Shown here piece after piece: positions 1 to 5,006 of a stretch of 8,613 nucleotides of DNA. The stretch comes from an uncultured Parabacteroides sp. Its GTDB lineage: Bacteria; Bacteroidota; Bacteroidia; Bacteroidales; Tannerellaceae. The stretch is from contig URZO01000138.1 in the NCBI GenBank assembly GCA_900552465.1, positions 1 through 8,613 of the forward strand. The letters are read 5' to 3'. Within the stretch, counting starts at the first letter, position 1. Each line of letters starts with the position of its first letter. The notes beneath the pieces were generated by a model, which had not been told where the DNA came from, did not search any database, and worked only from the letters and a program-made list of their open reading frames with translations. The position numbers were made by a program, and so were the translations under genes.

Positions 1-867
1 ATTTTCGGCAGTGAAGTAAGTAAAGATCTTATCATCAGCTTCTTGAATGAAGTAATTCAACAAGAAGTAATCGTAGACATCACTTTTAGGAATGTAGAGA
101 TGTTAGGGCTGAAACAAGACCAGCGGCGTGCCGTATTCGACATCTTCTGTGAGAATGAAAAGGGGGAAGTCTTCATCGTAGAGATGCAGAAAAGTCGGCA
201 GAAATACTTTTCAGACAGGGTGTTATACTATGCTTCTTTTGCAATCCAGCAACAATCCATGATCGTAAAGGAAAAGTTGGAGAAGGAGCCGGACGAGAAG
301 ATCCGCAAACGCTGGAACTATCAGATCAGTAAAGTATACGTCGTCTGCGTTCTGAATTATATAATGGAGCCGTCATTACCCGAGAAATACCGTTGGGATG
401 TGGTGCGTATGGACCGGGAATTGAAAGTTCCCTTTAGCGAAAGCCTGAATGAAATCTATCTTGAAATGCCGAAATTTGTATTACCTTTGCATGAGTGCGA
501 CACACTTTATAAGAAGTGGTTATATGTCTTAAACAATATCGAGATCATGGAACGATTACCTCAAGAACTGAACAATCAGATATTCCGCAAGCTGAAAAGC
601 ATCGTGGAAGTAGAGCGCATGACCCCTGACCAGCGTCTGGAATATGAACTGAGCATATCCGTCGAACGCGATCTTTCAGCCGCCCTCGATACGAGTTTTG
701 AGGATGGTATGGAGAAAGGAATAGAGAAAGGTAAAGTAGAGGGTAAGGCAGAAGGAAAAGCCGAGGAACAACGCCTTATTGCAGCCAATTTTAAAAAACA
801 GGGAATCGATATCGAAACTATTGCACAATGTACCGGTTTGTCGGTGGAAGAAATTAACGAATTGTAA
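1..867 (+). CDS. Rpn family recombination-promoting nuclease / PD-(D/E)XK transposase-like protein, 5' end missing
   Basis: The frame is open from base 1 (reading IFGSEVSKDLIISFLNEV), so the gene starts left of the window; the TTG at 43 is an internal Leu codon, not a start. 288 residues are visible. The N-terminal half matches the PDDEXK_2/Rpn family: the IFGSE-KDLLISFLN opening, then the nuclease core with Asp47 (in FDIFCE) and Glu61-x-Gln63 (in FIVEMQKS), numbering from the first visible codon, which fit the D...ExQ metal site. The C-terminus has a charged low-complexity stretch of G-(M/I/K/V/A)-E-K-G units (about 234-256), then a short helical tail ending TGLSVEEINEL, common in this family. 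Known relatives are DNA endonucleases that raise RecA-independent recombination. Function here is inferred from family. It converges on the amidase gene and is followed by a strong terminator. Only about 10-20 residues are probably missing. Confidence 0.9.
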   Translation: MFGSEVSKDLIISFLNEVIQQEVIVDITFRNVEMLGLKQDQRRAVFDIFCENEKGEVFIVEMQKSRQKYFSDRVLYYASFAIQQQSMIVKEKLEKEPDEKIRKRWNYQISKVYVVCVLNYIMEPSLPEKYRWDVVRMDRELKVPFSESLNEIYLEMPKFVLPLHECDTLYKKWLYVLNNIEIMERLPQELNNQIFRKLKSIVEVERMTPDQRLEYELSISVERDLSAALDTSFEDGMEKGIEKGKVEGKAEGKAEEQRLIAANFKKQGIDIETIAQCTGLSVEEINEL

Positions 868-889
868 TTATTCAATGTTAACCGGTTGG

Positions 890-944
890 ATCAGCGGTGT
901 GTCAATAGTCTATATTATAGCAGTTTTGACACATCGCTGATTTT
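890..944 (+). terminator. Intrinsic terminator after the Rpn gene
   Basis: A 16-bp stem (890-905 with 926-941, one G-T pair) encloses a 20-nt AT-rich loop and runs into TTTT and then GTTAT on the + strand. It begins 22 nt after the Rpn stop. On the minus strand there is no U-run, so it acts mainly as the plus-strand terminator; the convergent amidase stop codon lies only 4 nt beyond the stem, so the same hairpin may protect that transcript's 3' end. Confidence 0.8.
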
Positions 945-945
945 G

Positions 946-1386
946 TTATATGTCATACTCCTCCCGCGCATCAAAGCAAGGGCAAGCCTTGCGGATGTAG
1001 GGGCTGAGTTGGTAATGGCTCAGGATTTTTGCTGACGGGTAATCGCGTTTGAGCTGGCGGAGCAGGTCGAGCAGGGAGCATTTCTGGGCGTAGGTGCGGG
1101 TGTCGGCGGGGTTGCCGGCTTCGTCGAGGCCGCCTTCGTAGCAGATGCCGATGCTGTGGTCGTTCCATCCGGCGGCATGTGCGCCGATCTGGTTGACGGG
1201 GCGGCAACGGTGGACTTCGCCGTCACGTGTGACGTAGAAATGGTAGCCGATGTCGGCAAGGCCTCTCGCCTTATGGGACGCGCGCAAAGCCTCTACCGGG
1301 AAATCGTGGTCGTAGCGCGTAGCGCTGCAATGAACTACCAGGAGGCGGACCTCCCGGTAGTTCTGGTAGAAACATCCCGCCCTCAT
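946..1386 (-). CDS. N-acetylmuramoyl-L-alanine amidase, T7-lysozyme type (Amidase_2)
   Basis: Zinc amidase that cuts the bond between MurNAc and L-Ala in peptidoglycan. The 146-residue protein has the T7 lysozyme pattern: His19 in VVHCSAT, Tyr48 in GYHFYV, His124 in ILSHYQLSP, and Lys133/Cys135 in KACPCFD. These correspond to T7 His17, Tyr46, His122, Lys128 and Cys130, so the zinc ligands and catalytic residues are all present. The start was chosen at the ATG of 1386 because it overlaps the stop of the upstream smalltalk gene (ATGA) and gives the usual family length; a longer in-frame start at 1464 would overlap that gene and add a non-homologous Arg-rich stretch. There is no signal peptide, so reaching the cell wall would need a holin-like route or lysis. 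It is last in the HU-smalltalk-amidase unit. Phage origin is likely. Confidence 0.93.
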   Translation of the reverse strand: MRAGCFYQNYREVRLLVVHCSATRYDHDFPVEALRASHKARGLADIGYHFYVTRDGEVHRCRPVNQIGAHAAGWNDHSIGICYEGGLDEAGNPADTRTYAQKCSLLDLLRQLKRDYPSAKILSHYQLSPYIRKACPCFDAREEYDI

Positions 1387-1493
1387 AACGAACAGGCACT
1401 CATGCCGAGCGCGCCTGCAATGGCGCTGGCTACGGCGATAATCACTTTGAGGACGACTCCCCACACAGACTTCTTTTCACTCTTTTGTTCCAT
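1383..1493 (-). CDS. Smalltalk-type microprotein (36 aa, membrane segment with C-terminal lipobox)
   Basis: A 36-residue ORF read on the minus strand: a charged start (MEQKSEKKS), a tryptophan, one hydrophobic helix (about 12-30, rich in Val, Ile, Ala, Gly) and the end MSACSL. This matches the small 'smalltalk' family found beside amidase genes in Bacteroides. The last residues look like a lipobox (M-S-A before Cys33), which would leave a mature lipopeptide of only three residues if signal peptidase II cuts there; otherwise it is a single-pass membrane peptide. Its TGA overlaps the amidase ATG (ATGA, bases 1383-1386), which points to translational coupling. No Shine-Dalgarno sequence is visible, as usual in Bacteroidota. 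The function of the family is not known to me; a holin-like or signalling role is speculation. Confidence 0.85.
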   Translation of the reverse strand: MEQKSEKKSVWGVVLKVIIAVASAIAGALGMSACSL

Positions 1494-1502
1494 AAACTTG
1501 GT

Positions 1503-1537
1503 AATTGAAAATTGATAATTGAAAATTGAAAATTAAT
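1503..1537. repeat. Five tandem AT-rich heptamers (AATTGAA type)
   Basis: Five 7-base units in a row: AATTGAA, AATTGAT, AATTGAA, AATTGAA, AATTAAT. They lie in the short gap between the HU gene and the smalltalk gene, about 10 nt upstream of the smalltalk start, so they form the untranslated region between them. Copy number could vary by slippage. Just right of them, GGAGAA (1548-1553) and TTCTCC (1564-1569) can pair across the HU stop codon. Confidence 0.75.
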
Positions 1538-1557
1538 ACTTGAAAGGGGAGAATTTC

Positions 1558-2010
1558 CTACAGTTCTCCTGGGCGTTCTTCTTCGTTGCCGCCTGGGGGA
1601 GTGTCGCCTTCGACGTTGTAGGCCGACATTTCCTTGAGCTGGGCTTCGAGCTTCAACTGGTTGACGGCGAGGGTTCCGGTGGCGCGGCATTTGAGGCGCA
1701 ACCCGACCACGTTGGTGGCGACCGTCCAGTCTTTCGACGTCTCGGCCGGTTTCCCGCGGATGCCTACGCCAAAGATGGCGAGGTCGTCCAGTTTGACGTT
1801 CTTGCCGTCGAGGAGCAGTTCCTTGATGCAGGAGGTCATGTCTTTGAGGACGCCGTGGATCACGCCCGGCGAATACGGCGTGTTGTGGCGGGCCATGTGT
1901 TCGGCCAGGGTGCGCGTGTCGAGCATCTCGTCAGCCACGGCCCGTACCAGCCATTTCCCGCTCAGAGGGGTGGATTTTGTCTGGTTCTGATACTTTTTGT
2001 AACGGATCAT
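1558..2010 (-). CDS. HU-like DNA-binding protein (HU-HIG / histone-like family)
   Basis: 150 residues. The N-terminus MIRYKKYQNQ, the GKWLVRAV strand, a helical region (about 33-68) and the DDLAIFGVGIRGKP segment (75-88) match the Bacteroidales histone-like family distantly related to HU/IHF, in which a beta-arm grips the DNA minor groove. The last 18 residues (about 133-150) are Gly/Pro/Glu-rich and probably disordered. It is the first gene of the HU-smalltalk-amidase unit on the minus strand. Members of this family often sit in phage-like or capsule-associated cassettes. The likely role is DNA architecture or regulation of the cassette, which is inferred. The mRNA leader (about 2011-2090) has a G/C-rich inverted repeat around 2060-2083. 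The ATG at 2010 gives the family's usual N-terminus. Confidence 0.88.
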   Translation of the reverse strand: MIRYKKYQNQTKSTPLSGKWLVRAVADEMLDTRTLAEHMARHNTPYSPGVIHGVLKDMTSCIKELLLDGKNVKLDDLAIFGVGIRGKPAETSKDWTVATNVVGLRLKCRATGTLAVNQLKLEAQLKEMSAYNVEGDTPPGGNEEERPGEL

Positions 2011-2095
2011 CTTGTTTGGGTTTTAAAATGTTGATACTCTTGGGAATAAACGCCGTTCAGGGAAGGGGTGCACCTTCTTTCCCTTTGCGGTACAA

Positions 2096-2103
2096 CAAAT
2101 ATA
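2096..2103 (-). promoter_or_regulatory. Candidate -7 promoter box for the HU-smalltalk-amidase unit
   Basis: The minus strand reads TATATTTG followed by TTG, a perfect match to the Bacteroidota -7 consensus TAnnTTTG, about 85 nt before the HU start codon. No clear TTTG -33 box is seen at the expected distance upstream, so the call rests on the -7 box and its position. Confidence 0.5.
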
Positions 2104-2160
2104 CGGCACGGCAACAGGGACTTCGCGCATTGCTGCGAATTATAGTGAATTATCTTGAAA

Positions 2161-2182
2161 TAAAGCACTTTAAAGTGTTTTA
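2161..2182. promoter_or_regulatory. 22-bp near-perfect palindrome between divergent promoters
   Basis: The core CACTTTAAAGTG (2166-2177) is a perfect 12-bp palindrome; it extends to 22 bp with TAAA/TTTA flanks and a single mismatched pair (2165/2178). It lies just upstream of the DUF4248 promoter and about 60 bp upstream of the HU -7 box, where an operator controlling both directions could sit. Which protein binds it cannot be told from sequence. Confidence 0.5.
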
Positions 2183-2186
2183 AAGG

Positions 2187-2220
2187 CTTTTTTATTACCC
2201 CTGTTTTTCGTACATTTGTA
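2187..2220 (+). promoter_or_regulatory. Promoter of the DUF4248 gene
   Basis: The -7 box TACATTTG at 2211-2218 matches TAnnTTTG exactly; a T-rich segment (TTTT, about 2188-2191) takes the place of the TTTG -33 box at roughly the right spacing. The transcript would start near 2225, giving a leader of about 20 nt before the ATG at 2244. Confidence 0.65.
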
Positions 2221-2243
2221 GAAAACGATCAAATAAGAAAGAC

Positions 2244-2471
2244 ATGGAACGACAGGACGATTTCCGCATCCGCAGTTATGGACGCATGGAGCTGGCGCAG
2301 CTCTACTGCCCTGAGTTGACCCCGAAAGCCGCCCGGCGGAAAGTGGCCGGCTGGATCAGCCATTATCCCGGACTCACCGAGCGTCTCGCGGCACTTGGCA
2401 AACTCCCCGCCGCCCGTTCCTACACCCCCGCCCAGGTGCGGGAGATCGTGGAGGCGCTTGGCGAGCCGTAA
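2244..2471 (+). CDS. DUF4248 family small protein
   Basis: 75 residues, complete. It has the family signature: FRIRSYGRMELAQLYCPELT near the start, a middle helix with a conserved Trp (AGWISHYPGL) and the C-terminal TPAQVREIVEALGEP. The arrangement (a short tag followed by 'ELA-LY-P--TP-AA-RK---WI') looks like a small helix-turn-helix, reminiscent of MerR-like or terminase-small-subunit modules; DNA binding is therefore plausible but unproven. In Bacteroidales this family is often found next to HU-like, amidase and VirE-type primase genes, as here. It is divergent from the HU unit, has its own consensus promoter, and is followed directly by an inverted repeat. Function unknown. Confidence 0.88.
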   Translation: MERQDDFRIRSYGRMELAQLYCPELTPKAARRKVAGWISHYPGLTERLAALGKLPAARSYTPAQVREIVEALGEP

Positions 2472-2502
2472 CCCATAGGGTTAGGAGGGATAAAGCTATG
2501 GG
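2472..2502 (+). repeat. Hairpin immediately after the DUF4248 stop
   Basis: CCCATAG (2472-2478) pairs perfectly with CTATGGG (2496-2502) around a 17-nt purine-rich loop, starting at the base after the TAA stop. There is no U-run, so it is a weak terminator at best; it could protect the mRNA 3' end. Confidence 0.4.
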
Positions 2503-2530
2503 ATGGAGGGCGTAATGAATAGGGTTGTAT

Positions 2531-2567
2531 AAAAAACGAAAAGGACCACTTTCACAAGTGAGCCCTT
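2531..2567 (-). terminator. Intrinsic terminator, minus strand
   Basis: Read on the minus strand, an 11-bp stem with one bulged U (2556-2567 with 2541-2551) closes on the GNRA-type tetraloop GUGA and is followed by UUCGUUUUUU. This is the best intrinsic terminator in the window. It would end the candidate small RNA and any read-through from the primase gene, whose stop is about 175 nt upstream. Confidence 0.75.
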
Positions 2568-2600
2568 CTCTATAAACCTTAACTATGAAAAAATTTACGT
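2531..2600 (-). ncRNA. Candidate small RNA (about 70 nt)
   Basis: A consensus -7 box (2605-2612) and a strong terminator (2531-2567) on the same strand bracket about 70 nt without a plausible gene. The 5' half is A/U-rich and could be single-stranded; the 3' half is the terminator hairpin. The layout recalls the Bacteroidales-1 and Bacteroides-1 candidate RNAs, which are also defined by a Bacteroidota promoter at one end and a terminator at the other, but I cannot confirm membership. It is possible that only the terminator is real and serves the primase transcript. The rest of the gap, 2613-2741, shows nothing clear. Confidence 0.4.
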
Positions 2601-2604
2601 GCTA

Positions 2605-2612
2605 CAAATATA
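2605..2612 (-). promoter_or_regulatory. Candidate -7 promoter box for the small RNA
   Basis: The minus strand reads TATATTTG then TAG, matching TAnnTTTG. It lies within an alternating TA tract, so a chance match is possible, and no -33 TTTG is seen at the right distance. Confidence 0.4.
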
Positions 2613-2741
2613 TATATACTTTTTGAATTGTTTGTTATTTGTGTGTTAAAAAGGTTGTTGCAAATGAACGTTTTTTCGGTGGATTGGCTCTCGTTTTGTA
2701 AATAGTTGTATATCAGTTGAATCGTTTAGGTTGATACTGAG

Positions 2742-4868
2742 CTATATACCTAATGCCCCGGATTTCCGGTCCCTATCCATATCTTCCCAATTGTTTTCCA
2801 CGACGATATAACCTGTCAGGTTGTTGTGTTTGGCTTTCTTGAATCCTGACTTCTTCATGATGATCCCGACCTTGACTGCGCTCATCGGCTGGCGGAGGAT
2901 GCCGCTGATGCGTTCGAGGATGTAGGCGGTGGTGACGAGGACGCCGTTCTCGCCCTCGGCAGGCTTGCGGAAATACCGAAGGATCTGCTCTCCTTCGAGG
3001 TTGGGCACTTCGAAATGCTCGTTGTGCCGGTTCAGTTCCTGTATCTCTTCGCGGCTGAACCAGTAGGTGAAACCGCTTTTCCACAGCGCGTAGGCTTGTG
3101 CGTACAGCCCTTCGTAGGGGACTGGGTGGCGCATCGGGTTGTCGATGTTTTCCACCTCGAACGGGAGCCAGCGGCGGTTGCCGGTCGGGTCGGTGAGGAA
3201 CTGGATGTTGTTGCCGGTGGCGCAAAACGAGGCGATGTGGTGCCGGCGTTCTTTGTTGCGGCCGTAGGCGGCCCGTTCGTTGATGTGCAGCAGGGTGGTC
3301 ATCGCCTTCAGCTGGTTCAGTTCTGCTGCGCCCATGTTGTCGATCTCCTCGAAGCAGACCAGGGCATGCTCGCAGAGGGTGAAGAGGTCGTCTTTGACGA
3401 GACGTGCGCTGTTGGTCTTGGTGTAGAAATAGCGGCGCAGTTCGGGAGGTAGCAAGTGGTTGAACCAGGTGGTCTTGTAGATGCCTTGCGGACCGACAAG
3501 GGCCAGGATTTCGTGGTTGACCACGTCCTCTTCGAAGAGGGTGGGGAGGATGCCGACGAACCATTTGCGGAAGTATTCGGCGAACCGCCTCCCGCCATTG
3601 TCGTTCCTGGCATGGACCGTCGCTGCCACCTGTCCGATGTAGTCGGTCTTGCCGTCCCATTCGGGAAGCGAGGCGAAATATTCCTGGAAGGGGTTGAAGT
3701 GGGGCGAGAACTCGGAGTTGAGCACGTTGTAGACGTCGCTGATGTTCGTGCGTTTCACCCGCTTGTTTATCCGGCCCCAGAGGGTGTTGCCGTCGCGGTC
3801 GGTCAGTTCCCTGAACGCCTTTTCGTCCGGCCATTTCAGTTCGCATTGGCGTGTGATGATGTTGATGCGGAAAAGGGCTTCGCCGGAGAGGAACGTTTCG
3901 ATTTCCTCTACCGAGGCGCAAAACGCTTCTTTCTCCTTCCCGCCCTTTTTGCGGCTTTCCGCAAGGCGGCGCGTCCCGTGCTCTTCCGTTTTCTGGTAAC
4001 AGGAGCGGAAGATCGCTTCGACGTTTGCAGGCCCGTAGTCGCCGAACGCTTCCACGGCCCAGGCAAGCGCTTCGGCCTCCGGCACGCCGTAGAGGTTGAA
4101 GAGGTAACCTGTGCGCATGATGTATTCGTTATGGTGGCCCGGCTCGTAGGCGATGCCTTCGGTGTCCAGCAGCTCGTATACGGATTCGGCGGTGGCTTCT
4201 GCCGTGGCGCGATGTTTGCCCGGCACAGGCGGGCGGCCCGGTTTCCGCCTGGCTTTGGCTTGCGGCTTTTCGGGCAGCTTGACCGTGAGCGGGAGTGCGC
4301 CGGGGTTGAAGCAGGCCTGCGGGTCGTAGGCCAGCCCGCTGATGCGTTCGGGGTTTTTGCATAGGGAGTCGTACTCCTGGCCGGTCAGGCGGGCGTAGTA
4401 TTCGTTGCCTTGCCGGTAGGCCTCCTGGTAGGCATAGAGCGTTTCGCGGGCGGCCGGTTCGGCTCCTGCAACCGGGATGCCGTCGAAGGCGAAGATGACG
4501 CGGATTCCCAGATCGCTGATCGTCTTGTAAGCCAATAGAGTATGCGGGTCGGCGCATATTGTGGCGAAGACCTCTGCGACCCGTTCGGGGGCGATGTGGT
4601 CGAAGTCGCACAGACTCAGCCCGGTGTAGGCAACGATATGCTTGCGCCCGCGTCCACCTTCGCAACGTACGGCGGGCGTGAAAGCCGGACAGGATTTCTT
4701 CTCGTCGGCGGCAGCTTGTTTGTTATTTGTCCGGAGGTAATGGCGGTGCATTTCGGTATGGCTCCGCAAGGCCGGGTCGGTGGTGATCGATGTGTAGATT
4801 TGAGGCATTGTGATGTCGGAAGGCATCGTCCGGTTAAACCCGGTGAAAAAACTGAGAATTTTTTCCAT
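2742..4868 (-). CDS. VirE/BT4734-type primase-helicase (VirE N-terminal domain + VirE superfamily 3-like ATPase)
   Basis: 708 residues, complete. Residues about 20-200 match the VirE N-terminal (BT4734-like) domain; LCDFDHI (86-92) resembles the hhDhD metal motif of archaeo-eukaryotic primases and GIRVIFAF (121-128) a core strand. A basic linker (about 200-222) leads to a helical primase C-terminal-like region (about 226-300). The VirE ATPase domain spans about 385-620: Walker A GPQGIYKTT (459-467), Walker B LVCFEEID (503-510), sensor-type CATGNN (549-554) and probable arginine finger RRW (565-567). The C-terminal part (620-708) looks like a winged helix. Proteins of this build replicate or prime phage, plasmid and integrated elements; a role in mobilising this cassette is inferred. 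The start ATG at 4868 lies 43 nt after a consensus -7 box. It diverges from the XRE-like gene. The Walker A loop has Tyr where Gly is usual. Confidence 0.9.
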   Translation of the reverse strand: MEKILSFFTGFNRTMPSDITMPQIYTSITTDPALRSHTEMHRHYLRTNNKQAAADEKKSCPAFTPAVRCEGGRGRKHIVAYTGLSLCDFDHIAPERVAEVFATICADPHTLLAYKTISDLGIRVIFAFDGIPVAGAEPAARETLYAYQEAYRQGNEYYARLTGQEYDSLCKNPERISGLAYDPQACFNPGALPLTVKLPEKPQAKARRKPGRPPVPGKHRATAEATAESVYELLDTEGIAYEPGHHNEYIMRTGYLFNLYGVPEAEALAWAVEAFGDYGPANVEAIFRSCYQKTEEHGTRRLAESRKKGGKEKEAFCASVEEIETFLSGEALFRINIITRQCELKWPDEKAFRELTDRDGNTLWGRINKRVKRTNISDVYNVLNSEFSPHFNPFQEYFASLPEWDGKTDYIGQVAATVHARNDNGGRRFAEYFRKWFVGILPTLFEEDVVNHEILALVGPQGIYKTTWFNHLLPPELRRYFYTKTNSARLVKDDLFTLCEHALVCFEEIDNMGAAELNQLKAMTTLLHINERAAYGRNKERRHHIASFCATGNNIQFLTDPTGNRRWLPFEVENIDNPMRHPVPYEGLYAQAYALWKSGFTYWFSREEIQELNRHNEHFEVPNLEGEQILRYFRKPAEGENGVLVTTAYILERISGILRQPMSAVKVGIIMKKSGFKKAKHNNLTGYIVVENNWEDMDRDRKSGALGI

Positions 4869-4911
4869 AATAATTAATTTGAGGGAATAAATTATATATT
4901 TGTTTACGGTT

Positions 4912-4919
4912 CAAATATA
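4912..4919 (-). promoter_or_regulatory. Candidate -7 promoter box for the primase gene
   Basis: The minus strand reads TATATTTG, an exact TAnnTTTG match, giving a leader of about 36 nt. The position expected for the -33 box (about 4939-4942) falls inside the inverted repeat at 4938-4963 and lacks TTTG, so activity may depend on a bound protein. Confidence 0.55.
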
Positions 4920-4937
4920 AGATATATTATCGTTACA

Positions 4938-4963
4938 TTAGTTTCCTGTATATGGGAAACTAA
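4938..4963. promoter_or_regulatory. Candidate operator, 9-bp inverted repeat with 8-bp spacer
   Basis: TTAGTTTCC and GGAAACTAA are perfect inverted arms around TGTATATG. The site lies between the divergent primase and XRE-like genes and covers the -33 area of the primase promoter; a weak -7-like TACATTAG (4934-4941) facing the regulator overlaps it. Dyad symmetry with a spacing of about 17 bp between arm centres is typical of a dimeric helix-turn-helix repressor, so the neighbouring regulator is the natural candidate. Binding is inference. Confidence 0.6.
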
Positions 4964-5006
4964 ATGGTATAAAAACATGATTATTTAATATGTAATAACA
5001 AATATT

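Noticed and set aside
43..45. TTG as start of the Rpn gene
   Set aside because: The frame is open to base 1 and the upstream codons match the family's N-terminus.
1387..1464. 26-codon upstream extension of the amidase
   Set aside because: It overlaps the smalltalk gene in another frame, is Arg-rich and unlike amidases; the ATGA overlap at 1386 is the better start.
1540..2034. 164-codon plus-strand frame opposite the HU-like gene
   Set aside because: The minus-strand frame matches a known family with the right length and neighbours; the plus frame shows nothing.
2499..2516. AGGAGG followed by a six-codon ORF after DUF4248
   Set aside because: Too short to support, and Shine-Dalgarno sequences are not normally used in this phylum; the purine run is part of a hairpin loop.
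3456..4364. 302-codon open frame on the plus strand
   Set aside because: Antisense to the primase-helicase; no family resemblance and low-complexity composition.
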